From: Geosiphon pyriformis
Lineage: Eukaryota; Glomeromycota; Glomeromycetes; Archaeosporales; Geosiphonaceae
DNA: 17,954 nucleotides
Reading direction: 5' to 3'
NCBI GenBank assembly: GCA_016748015.1
Contig: JAAOMT010000219.1
Span: 401,091-419,044 of the forward strand
Part shown: one piece after another, positions 1 through 7,854 of the stretch
How positions within the stretch are numbered: position 1 is the first letter of the stretch
Layout: every line of letters begins with the position of its first letter
Notes under the pieces: generated by a model
Seen by the model: only the letters and a program-made list of their open reading frames with translations
Told to the model about the DNA's origin: nothing
Database searches by the model: none
Made by a program: the position numbers and the translations under genes

Positions 1-1
1 A

Positions 2-607
2 TTAAAATCCGATCTAGAAATCACAGTTAATAGCTCCAAAATAACATACATCAAAAGAACAATAGAAAATCCAAAAACAAGAAAAGAACATAATTTCGAA
101 CCATATAATATTGCCAAATATAACACCAAATTTATTAGCAAAGTTATTGAAAAATTAGAGATAGCATTGGGCAATACATTAATAATGGAAAAAATAGAAA
201 TAAGTGAATTAACACCAGACACATTTAGCAACTTGAAAACGAAATTCCCAATTAATTACTGTTATTATCAACTAGGAAAGCACTTGAACATACAAACATT
301 ATACTCAAAAGACTCAACTAGAGTGTTTGACAAAACAACTATCCAACTATTAGAACCTTTCATTGGAAAAACCAACATTACATTCCATTCAAAAACAGTT
401 TACAGAATTTTTAAAGCATTTGAAAACTGTCACAAATTATTGTTGGACCCAACCATGAACATAATAATAACCAACAGTATTGGACGACTTACCAACTTGC
501 AATTTCAAGAATTACAACAACAAATTAATAACACAGTATTGAACCACTATAGTAACTTAGAATTTAATGAAGAAATTAACTTCGATTTCGACGGAGCTCA
601 ATCTTGA
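2..607 (+). CDS. 3' end of an LTR-retrotransposon protein, unrecognised (5' partial)
   Basis: The frame is open from base 2 to a TGA at 605-607, giving about 201 visible residues with no start needed inside the window; the first internal ATG in frame is at 167 and the coding-like sequence clearly begins upstream. The protein is rich in Asn, Ile, Lys and Leu and ends in an acidic stretch (EFNEEINFDFDGAQS). No integrase, RT, RNase H or protease motif is visible, so it is either the far C-terminus of pol or a separate 3' ORF between pol and the LTR. Its role in the element is inferred from position alone: the stop codon abuts a polypurine tract and then an LTR. It has no in-frame stop over 200 codons, so it is less decayed than the LINE copies in the window. 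A host gene fragment is possible but unlikely given the PPT and LTR directly behind it. Confidence 0.6.
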   Translation, partial: LKSDLEITVNSSKITYIKRTIENPKTRKEHNFEPYNIAKYNTKFISKVIEKLEIALGNTLIMEKIEISELTPDTFSNLKTKFPINYCYYQLGKHLNIQTLYSKDSTRVFDKTTIQLLEPFIGKTNITFHSKTVYRIFKAFENCHKLLLDPTMNIIITNSIGRLTNLQFQELQQQINNTVLNHYSNLEFNEEINFDFDGAQS

Positions 608-617
608 AAGGAGGGGA
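607..617 (+). other. Polypurine tract (plus-strand primer site)
   Basis: AAAGGAGGGGA directly follows the stop codon and lies 3 bases before the LTR start. In LTR retroelements such a purine run resists RNase H and primes plus-strand DNA synthesis. It stands out because G runs are rare in this AT-rich DNA. It fixes the element's orientation as + strand. Confidence 0.7.
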
Positions 618-721
618 TAATGTTACGGTTTAAGAATTTAGCAAAAAGAATCATAAAAATAATACAAACTATTCAATCATAATATAGCACAGTAATAATC
701 TTAGAAAGGTAATAATTAACA

Positions 722-813
722 TAGTAGCAAACACCATCTCGCGATAGTGGCAAGCACCAGTTCACAATAGCAGCCAACACCAACTGGTGATAGCAGCAAG
801 CACCAGGTTGAAA
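722..813 (+). repeat. 23-bp tandem repeat, 4 units, in LTR U3
   Basis: Four adjacent units of exactly 23 bp lie at 722-744, 745-767, 768-790 and 791-813. Each starts TAG, and they share the pattern TAGyrGCmArCACCA followed by a variable stretch ending in A. The core GCAAGCACCAG is clearest in units 2 and 4. Unit 1 contains TCGCGA. They sit about 40 bp upstream of the TATA box, where enhancer-like repeats are often found in LTRs; a regulatory role is inference. Confidence 0.85.
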
Positions 814-853
814 TATCAAAAAGAAAGTATTTTCTCGTAGAACTACAAACATG

Positions 854-861
854 TATATATA
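854..861 (+). promoter_or_regulatory. Probable LTR TATA box
   Basis: TATATATA lies just downstream of the 23-bp repeats and about 36 bp upstream of an AATAAA at 897-902, the order expected across a U3/R border. In AT-rich DNA a TATA string alone is weak evidence; position in the LTR is the support. Confidence 0.4.
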
Positions 862-1112
862 CAGTAGTTTTAATATTGGGAAAGAATCAATCAAGTAATA
901 AAAATCATAACTTATCAAGCAATAGATCCAATTTTATCCAACAAACTCCACTTTAAATCATACTTTCAAATTAAATATCCAAGAAACCTTTAAAATCAAA
1001 AAGAAATGAAAAAGAATATTTAAAACTGAACTATCACAACCCAAAGTATTAAGAAACTTACTTGTATTATTTATTGAATGAAACTATCATTCATCAACTG
1101 AATCCCTTGGAA

Positions 1113-1137
1113 GAATAATCCTTGATCAAGATTATTC
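1113..1137. repeat. 25-nt near-perfect palindrome in the LTR
   Basis: The arms GAATAATC (1113-1120) and GATTATTC (1130-1137) flank TTGATCAA, itself a palindrome, with a single unpaired C at 1121. The whole would fold as a 12-bp hairpin with a 1-nt bulge or act as a dyad protein site. It lies downstream of the presumed transcription start, so it could be an RNA structure in R/U5 or the leader. Confidence 0.6.
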
Positions 1138-1204
1138 ACGTTGTTACTAATTGATAAAAGCTTTATTGTGAGAATTAGAAAAGCGCTAAAGACCATTAAC
1201 ATTC

Positions 1205-1229
1205 TGTGTTTCTAGATTAGAGAAACACA
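1205..1229 (+). repeat. 9-bp perfect hairpin in the LTR
   Basis: TGTGTTTCT (1205-1213) and AGAAACACA (1221-1229) are exact reverse complements with a 7-nt loop, AGATTAG. It lies in the presumed R/U5 part of the LTR. Function unknown; a terminator-like or RNA-packaging fold is possible. Confidence 0.5.
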
Positions 1230-1485
1230 TCAGGCAATTGCAAGGATAGCCTCAGAGAAGACCCCAGACAGTGGGTAGATTTCAGTTCAGCCTCTGAGAA
1301 GGAGTACATAAACACACACAACAATCAAGAATTAAAGAATAACTTACATCGCAACAGTAAAAAGAAAGCCTTCAGTGTAACAGTAACATTATCACACAAA
1401 TAGAATTGAGGAACTCATGAAAGACTGATTGCAATTAAAGCGGGATATCAGTAATTAAATATAACAAGAAAACCATCCCGTAACA

Positions 1486-1952
1486 GTGGTTTTCCTAAGG
1501 TCCTCTTGGTTATTATTTTCGAACTCTTAGGTGTCTAATCCAAATTTTTTTTAGCAAGAACACTATTTTTACCATAATCAAAGCTGGTTTCTTCAACCAA
1601 ACATTCTTCCTTCATATCTACACTATCAGATTCAGTAGTGTTACCAATCTCAAAACTCCATAAATGACTGCCCAATTTTTCAGCAGAAATCTTTCTATTA
1701 CTAGTACCATCTTCCAAAACACCATTTCTTCTCTTTTTTTTAGATTTAACAAACTTGAAACCAGTATCAGAACCAGAATTTTTGAGAGTCTTCTTCATAA
1801 CAGCAATACTAAGACCAACAGTGGCCTCAAAATTAAGCAAAAATAGTTTGAATTTATCATACTAAATAGTAAAAAACTTCTTTCAAAAAACTTTTTGACT
1901 TTTTTTTGGGAATTTGGGACAAAAGAAAGAAAAAAGTTTTTTTTTTTAAATA
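1486..1952 (-). mobile_element. 5' fragment of a LINE, interrupted by the LTR element
   Basis: Read on the - strand, this starts with an A run and an ACTTyTTTC region at about 1950-1870 that matches the 5' end of the full LINE at 15664-15596, including the GTCCCAAATT block and the GAAAGAAGTTTTTT segment. An ORF1-like N-terminal frame follows. The match stops at 1486, exactly where the LTR begins, so the LTR retrotransposon inserted into this LINE; the rest of the LINE should lie left of the window beyond the 5' LTR. The protein differs from that of the LINE at 15525, so this is a related subfamily sharing 5' UTR sequence, not a recent copy. Confidence 0.7.
1487..1798 (-). pseudogene. LINE ORF1 N-terminus, broken
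   Basis: The only in-frame ATG in the clean part is at 1798; the frame is open upstream to about 1862 without another ATG, so the true start is uncertain. The product is basic near the N-terminus (KFVKSKKKRR, a likely nuclear-localisation or RNA-binding patch) and then acidic and Ser/Glu-rich (MKEECLVEETSFDYG), as in low-complexity N-terminal regions of ORF1/gag proteins. It has a TAG at 1535-1537, after which the same frame continues coding-like (TPKSSKIITKRTLGKP) up to the LTR border, so the TAG is probably a nonsense mutation. Everything C-terminal, including any zinc knuckle, is outside the window. Confidence 0.55.
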
Positions 1953-2440
1953 ATTAATTAAATTAATAATTATTATTTAAAAATAGAATAGTTAATTATA
2001 TAATATTAGTAGTATTATTAACAAAAATTTAAGATATTATTTAACATAATTTATTTATTATTAATTAGTATATATTATTATTTTAATTTATTACTTATTA
2101 TTTTATTAAATTAATTAAATTATTATTCAATTAATAATTCGATTTGTACAAAACACAAATATAACCAAATTGTAATAATTAAATTATGTAATACACTAAA
2201 CTATATAACAGTCAAAATTTATTAAAATATTTGAAAATTCAATGAAATATTTAATAGTTTACTAAAATAATCTATAATTTGCAAAAATAACTTGTAGTTT
2301 AACAAAATATATTTTTAGTTTGTTAAAATATTAGAAAAAGAAAATGCTAGATCATAAAATAAGTAATACAACAAATTATATAAAAAAAAGCTTTTTCTTT
2401 GTGAAAAAAATATTTTAATTCAAGATAACTTACTTAATAA

Positions 2441-2552
2441 TTAATTATTACAAATTATTTTAATAAAATTATTTTAAAAATTTAAAAATCTTAATTATTA
2501 CAAATTACTTTAATAAAATTATTTTAAAAACTCAAAAATCTTAATTATTATT
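2441..2552. repeat. 50-bp tandem repeat, about 2.2 units
   Basis: Units at 2441-2490 and 2491-2540 differ at only three positions (one in CAAATTA[T/C]TT, two near the end). A third partial unit, TTAATTATTA, begins at 2541. The near-identity over 50 bp in a drifting AT region implies a fairly recent duplication. Confidence 0.8.
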
Positions 2553-3128
2553 ACTTGAAATCATCTATTTAAAATCTAACATTTTAAAATTAATTAGCTA
2601 TTAATTTCAATAACTGTTAATAATTCTTAAATCTGAATCTAAAATAACTTTTTTAACATATTTTTTCTTTGGTTTATTTTTTTATTATTATTAAATAATC
2701 TATAGTTAAGATTTCTTATAAAAAAATTAAATTTTACAACAAAATAATACATATTATTTAAAAAGCTTACAAATAAAATTTTTTTGTAAAAGATTTAATT
2801 TTTACTACAAAATAATTATACAAATAATTAATATAAAATTGGTTATTTTATTATAAGTCTAATAATATATATAGTTCAAAGTATAAAAAAATACTTTAGA
2901 AAAAAAACTAGTTTATTAAAAACTTACTAGCTTTTATTAACAACAGAATTAACAACAAAATAATATTAAAAATATTAAGAAAAAAATAAAAAACTTTTAA
3001 TAACAGTAATTATTATATGTAATATATAAAAACTATTATTTTTAACTATAATATTATTATTATTTTTTAATATACTTGGAAAAATAATTAAGAATTTTTT
3101 GTTTATAGATAAAAATTTGTTATATAAA

Positions 3129-3210
3129 AAACAATTAAAACTTTATAATTATCTTAATAAAATTATAGAAAACAATTAAAGCTTTATAGTTATCTTAATA
3201 AAATTATAAA
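3129..3210. repeat. 41-bp tandem duplication
   Basis: The stretch beginning AAACAATTAAAACTTTATAA at 3129 is repeated from 3170 with a few A/G changes (AAAGCTTTATAG...), both ending CTTAATAAAATTATA. It is a local slippage or duplication event in AT-rich spacer. Confidence 0.7.
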
Positions 3211-3387
3211 AAACATAAAGCTTTTAAAAAAAACAACTTTAAAAATACAAGTAAAAATTTTGAAAATTATATAATTAAATATTTTAAAAATTTTAATTAT
3301 TGTTAAAAAATTCAAAACTCTTATACAAAAATTTAATTTCTTAAATATAAACTATTTTTTTAAAAAACTCTTTGTCTTCTTAATTTT

Positions 3388-5517
3388 ATGACCATGACTA
3401 AAGCAAAGAGTAAAAAAGCTGCACCTGATATCTGTCCTGAAATATCTAATAAAATTTCAATCAGAAGAGCTCTTTCTGTTATAGAAGCAACTAGGCAAAA
3501 TGTTTTAGAAGCCTTTTCCCTACCCAGTAATCGTGATAAGCTGTCTTTGGTAGCCACTGAAGCAACTTCCTCATCTTTGGCTGGTTTTTCACCAGTCAAA
3601 GTTCTCTCAAAGAAACACACTTGGGTCAGTCTCAGTTTTGTCTCCACCCCGACTAAGAGCCCAAAAGTTTTTAATAATAGACCAGTAAATAAGCTAGTCT
3701 TTCCCTCTATAGATTCAACACCTGGTGCTTCTAGCACCACTTCTTTAAAAAAAATGGTCAAAAAGACTAAGAGTTCAAAAAAATGGGGGCTGTTGTTTAC
3801 CTCTGCTATTGTTACACCGAATCCCTTTGTGGTTCCTAATAAGATCTTAAATGAGATCTCCATAGTATCATCCAGCACGTCATCCAAGATGGACTTAGAT
3901 CAACCGCTGGCTGTGTTGTCAAATGTGGTGTCTTCTAGCAGATCTTTGCCAGTTCTGGAAGCAAAACAATCTCCTCCTGTTAGGTCACCTGTTCTTGAGA
4001 ACTGGGCTGATCAAATAGAAACTGAATCATCTCCTCCTTCTGTTTCTGGTGCTACTTCTAGTGGTGTCTGGGAAACTATTACTAATCATTAAAGATTTGC
4101 TGAGTGGGTGGCCTCCACTCTGGTGCCTGGAGCTACTTTTAAAATCAAATTGGCATATGTTAGGGCTGTTTTTCAGTCAGTACATGGTTTTTTGGGTGTG
4201 AAGTCAGTGTTAAGAAACAATGTGAAGCTGTTTTGTATGGAGTTTGCTTCTCAAGTGTTTTTGGAAGCTGCGTTTTTAGTTGAGCTTACAAGCTCTGTAC
4301 ATTTGGCCACCCTCAAAATTGCCAAGTCTTTGGTAATTTCTGAGTCTGGTTCCTCTTCTGCTGCTATTGCACTGTATGATGTGCCTTTGGGTGTGTCTGC
4401 TGCTAATATTAAGACAGCTTTTGGTGTGTTTGGTAGTGTCACTTGTGTTGTGCTGAAGCCTGCTAGTGTTTGGCAGTACATGGTGGTTTATTTTGAAAAA
4501 TTGGATTCTGCTGTGTCTGCTTTAAATCATTGGTCAGTTTTGGTGGACAAGGATAGTATTAGAATCCTCCCTCTGGTAAATCAAAATAAAACTATTTTGT
4601 CTTATGATAAGTTTAAGGCCAAGTTGGTCAATCTTCCTTCTGGATGCACCACTTTTAAGATTAGTAATATGATTTCTCAAGTTAGTAGTTGGACATGTTT
4701 TATCCTTCATTCTTCTGAGTCTGGTTGTTGTTCCTGGTTTGCTTTGGTTACATTTAATTCTTAAGCTGATTTGAATTCTGCTATTGTCAAAACTGGTACA
4801 CCAAGGAAATGCCATATTTGGTGGGAAACCTCTGGTTGTCAGTGGTGTTTCAGATGTTAAGAAGTGGGCCATTTGGCTGTTGACTGCAAAGTTTTTCCAC
4901 CTCCCCCTTCTAAGGCTCTCAAGGTATTCAAACCATATTTTGTTGGTTCTTTGTCTTATGCTAAGGCATCTGCTCCCCCTGTTATATCTGAATTTCCTCT
5001 TTTGGTGGCTTTCATCTTTCCTGTAGTTGTTGTTAATTCTGCTCTTGGGTCCAGATTGGACTCTTTAAAAAAGCATGTTTTGGATTTGGCTGCTTTGGTA
5101 AAGTCTATTGTTGAGCCTATTAGATCTTTGGTTGCCTTGGTATCTCATCTTTTTAATAATAATGCTGTTAAGACTGTTTAGGTTGAGAAAGATATTCTTT
5201 CTATAAAATATGCTTCTAACAATTTTGCCAATCTTCTGGTTGGTATGTCTAAAGATATTGCTTGTCTTAGATCTGAAGTTGACTTTGGTGGCATGGATTA
5301 TGATAATATACAGACTGCCAAATCTTCTTTATTAAGTGAAGACACTGTTGAACATGTTGTTGCTTTGTGGTGAATGTCGGGTGCTAAGGTTAGAAGTAGT
5401 GTTGAATCAACTAGATTGTTTCTTAGTGAGTTTATTTTTGATTCTAGGAATCTGAATGGTGTTATTGAAATAATTTGTGGGTTGGAGTTATTCTCACCTT
5501 CTAGTGTTTTAGTGTAG
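3388..5517 (+). pseudogene. ORF1/gag-like gene of half-LINE copy 1
   Basis: One frame runs from the ATG at 3388 to a TAG at 5515-5517 (709 codons) with no frameshift but five internal stops: TAA 4090, TAA 4762, TAA 4858, TAG 5179, TGA 5371. Residues 1-234 are basic then Ser/Pro/Thr-rich and probably disordered. Residues about 241-420 include an RRM-like stretch (AIALYDVPLGVS...GVFGSVTCVVL...WQYMVVYF) similar in pattern to the LINE ORF1 (SEFGQVVSIRL...LWQKAIVEF). A Cys-rich segment starts at 4810, followed by a CX2CX4HX4C knuckle at 4846-4884 whose first X4 position is now TAA. A proline-rich linker and a Leu/Val-rich, probably coiled-coil, region end the protein. This fits an RNA-binding, self-associating nucleocapsid-like ORF1 protein. 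At 4762 the sister copy keeps CAA (7111-7113), so that stop arose by C-to-T. Confidence 0.7.
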
Positions 5518-5652
5518 TGTGTTTTTAACTGGTCTGAGTGGCTGGTCACGTGTAAAAAACACATGATTAGCACCTAATTTAGATTGATTCTTTGATGTAT
5601 TGTTTTAGGTAGCTTTTGGGCCTTGTTCATTAAACTATAATAAAAAAAAAAT
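5515..5652 (+). other. 3' tail shared with the full LINE
   Basis: From the TAG at 5515 the sequence aligns without gaps for 60 nt with the - strand LINE tail starting at its ORF2 stop (8998), with the identical core GTGGCTGGTCACGTGTA. After that it shares a looser TAGGTAG..TTTGG.CCT block and a TATAATAAAAAA end. A 3' end recognised by the reverse transcriptase is the usual basis for a non-autonomous element borrowing a LINE's machinery; here this is inferred. Confidence 0.7.
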
Positions 5653-5688
5653 ATATATAAAATTTATTTTATTTTAAATTTTATATAT
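5653..5688. repeat. 13-bp perfect inverted repeat between the two half-LINEs
   Basis: ATATATAAAATTT (5653-5665) and AAATTTTATATAT (5676-5688) are exact reverse complements around a 10-nt loop, ATTTTATTTT. It lies in the roughly 70-bp AT spacer between the end of copy 1 and the start of copy 2. It may be a chance product of AT-only sequence. Confidence 0.5.
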
Positions 5689-5745
5689 TTTATTAATAAA
5701 AAATTATCATATATTGTAACAAATCTTTTTTGTTTTCTTAATTTT

Positions 5746-7854
5746 ATGACCACAATCAGAACAAAAGTAAAAAGGCTACAATCATCACATTTTCTATAAT
5801 AACTAATAAAATTTCAACACAAAAAGATTTTTTTATTATTGAAGCAACTAAACATAATATTTTGGTTATATTTTTTTTAGTTATTGATAGTAATAAGCTG
5901 TCTTTGGTGACCACTAAAGCATCTTTCTTATTTTTAACTGGTTTTTTATCTGTCAAAGTTCTTTCAAAGAAACACACTTAAATTAGTTCTAATGTTGTCT
6001 CTATCCCTTCTAAGAGCTTAAAAATTTTTAATAACAGACTAGTTAACAAGCTAGTCTTTCTTATTATAGCTTTTATACCTGGTGCTGTTAATACCATTTC
6101 TTTAAACAAAATAGTCAAAAAGACCAAAAATTCAAAAAAGTGGAGGCAGTCACTTGTTTCTACTATTGTTATACCAAATTTTTTTGCGGTTTTTTCTGAA
6201 ATCTTAAATGAAATCTTTAATGTTTCATTTGGCATATTATTTAAGATAAACCAAGATTAACCACTGGCTGTATTACCAAATATAGTGCTTTTTAACAGAT
6301 TTTTACCAGTTTTAAAAGCAAAGCAATCATCTTTTATTGGGTTACCTGTTCTTGGAAACTGGACTAATTAAATGAAAACTGAATTATCTTTTTTGGTTTT
6401 TGGTGCTGTTATTAATAGTGCTTGAAAAACTATTACTAGTTGTTAAAAATTTATTGAATAAGTGGTCTTTACTTTAATATCTGATAATACTTTTAAGATC
6501 AAATTGGCTTATGTTAAGACTGTTTTTCAGTTTATACATGGTTTTTTGGATACAAAGTTTAAAAAACAATATAAAGCTTTTCTGTATGGAGTTTGCTTTT
6601 CAAAGTTCTCTGAATGCTGCATTTTTGGTTGAATTTGCAAGTTTTATCTGTTTTGCTACTCTTAAAATTGTTAAGTTTTTGGTAGTTTTTGAGTCTAATT
6701 TTTTTTCTACTGCTATTATGCTGTATAATATGCCTTTGAGTGTATTTGTTGCTAATATTAAGTTAGTTTTTGGTGTCTTTGGTAAAGTTTTTTATGTTGT
6801 GCTAAAGTCTGTTGGTATTTGGCAATACATAATTGTTTACTTTAATGAATTAAATGCTACTATATCTGTTCTTAATTACTGGTTAGTATTGGTGGACAAA
6901 AATAGTGTTTAGATTTTTTTTTTTGTGAATCAAAAAGAGACTATTCTGTTTTATAACAGGTTTAGAGCCAAGTTGGTCAATTTTTTTTCTAACTATACTG
7001 CTTTTGAGATTAGTAATATAATTTTTCAAGTTGGTGGTCAAACTTGTTTTATTCTTTATTCACCTAATTCTGATTATTGTTTTCAGTTTGCTCTGGTTAT
7101 ATTTGACTTTCAAGTTGATTTGAATTCTACAGTTGTCAAAACTAGTATACTAAAAAGGTGCTGTATTTGGTAAAAAACTCCTGGTTGTTAGCATTACTTT
7201 AGATGCCTAAAATAAGTCATTTGGTTGTAACTTGTACAGTTTTTTTATTTCTTTTTCTTATAATTCCCAAAATGTTCAAATCACATATTGTAGATAATGT
7301 TTTTTATACTAAGATCTCTGCTTATTCTGATTTTTTTGAGTTTTCTTCTTTAACAGCTTTTGTTTTTCCTTCTGTGATTGTTAATAATTTTCTGTTTTTT
7401 TTTTTGGCTGGTGTCTCTAAAATCTGATTTGGTTAAGTTGTCAGTTTTAATTAAATTAATTATTAAACTTATTGGTATCTTAGTTACTGTGTTTAAACAT
7501 TTTATTAAGAATAATCTTATTTTAAGCAGTATTTTTAGTTTAAAAGTCAATAAACTTATAGTTTATCTGAATTTTTTTAGCAAAATTATTGGTAAGTTGG
7601 AAAGTAAAGTGGTTTCTTTAAAAAAAAAGTGCTATATAGACAATATAATTATGTTTGTTAATTTAAAGTGTTTAATTAATATAAATGATAATATGTTTTC
7701 TAATTTGATGTCTCTTTGAACATATAAGCCTAAAACTGACTCTTTAAAGACAGCTGAATGGCTGATTAAATTGGTCTTTTATAGTATTACTCTATTTGAT
7801 ATTATTCAAAAAATGTCATCTTTGGATAAGTTTTCTTCTGTTGCATTAACTTAG
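5746..7854 (+). pseudogene. ORF1/gag-like gene of half-LINE copy 2, heavily decayed
   Basis: Recognisable by alignment with copy 1: the ATG at 5746, the FSVKVLSKKHT-like stretch near 5940-5980, the RRM-like region (clear at about 6511-6912, GVFGKVFYVVLK...GIWQYIIVYF), the post-RRM segment (6925-7173) and the knuckle region, where the first knuckle Cys has become Tyr (CysPheArgCys in copy 1, TyrPheArgCys here). Frameshifts occur near the N-terminus, at about 6560 (a 5-nt deletion against copy 1) and near 7200. Stops are numerous and several sit where copy 1 has TGG (TGA near 6421, TAA near 6459), indicating G-to-A change. A TAA at 6444-6446 aligns with the TAA at 4090 of copy 1. Confidence 0.6.

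Larger units (their letters stand above)
621..1485 (+). mobile_element. 3' long terminal repeat, 865 bp
   Basis: The LTR starts TGTTACGG (621-628) and ends CCGTAACA (1478-1485), a perfect 8-bp inverted terminal repeat with the usual TG...CA ends. It follows a polypurine tract, so it is the 3' LTR of the element whose coding end is at 2-607. Inside, in order: four 23-bp repeats (722-813), a TATATATA box (854-861), an AATAAA (897-902), a near-perfect palindrome (1113-1137), a hairpin (1205-1229) and a 13-bp repeated motif at 1248-1260 and 1289-1301 (AGCCTC[A/T]GAGAAG). U3 is therefore about 621-885. The 5' LTR and most of the body lie left of the window. The right boundary interrupts a LINE fragment, so GTGGT at 1486-1490 is the predicted target-site duplication if it is 5 bp long. 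Confidence 0.82.
1955..3365. other. AT-only spacer, no gene seen
   Basis: About 1.4 kb of almost pure A/T with no open frame of note on either strand. It contains a 50-bp tandem repeat (2441-2552) and a 41-bp tandem duplication (3129-3210). No RNA gene or element end is evident. It is probably ancient decayed intergenic or transposon DNA. Confidence 0.7.
3366..5652 (+). mobile_element. ORF1-only LINE derivative ('half-LINE'), copy 1
   Basis: The element starts near CTCTTTGTCTTCTTAATTTTATG (about 3369, shared with copy 2 at about 5722) and ends at TATAATAAAAAAAAAA near 5651. It holds one long gag-like frame (3388-5517) with RRM-like and CCHC regions. At the stop codon it passes directly into the same 3' tail as the full LINE on the other strand (GTGGCTGGTCACGTGTA, then TAGGTAG..TTTGG.CCT and an A-rich end). 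No endonuclease or reverse-transcriptase sequence is present. This is the plan of a non-autonomous element mobilised by the LINE's ORF2 through the shared 3' end; that mechanism is inference. The alternative is internal loss of ORF2 from a full element, but the independent second copy has the same plan. Confidence 0.65.

Noticed and set aside
722-813. CRISPR-like array
   Set aside because: Units are directly adjacent with no separate spacers, there are only four, and they lie inside an LTR of a eukaryotic element.
3360-3887. 175-codon ORF on the - strand opposite half-LINE copy 1
   Set aside because: It is antisense to the ORF1 frame that is supported by alignment with copy 2, by the RRM-like and knuckle regions downstream in the same frame and by the element boundaries.
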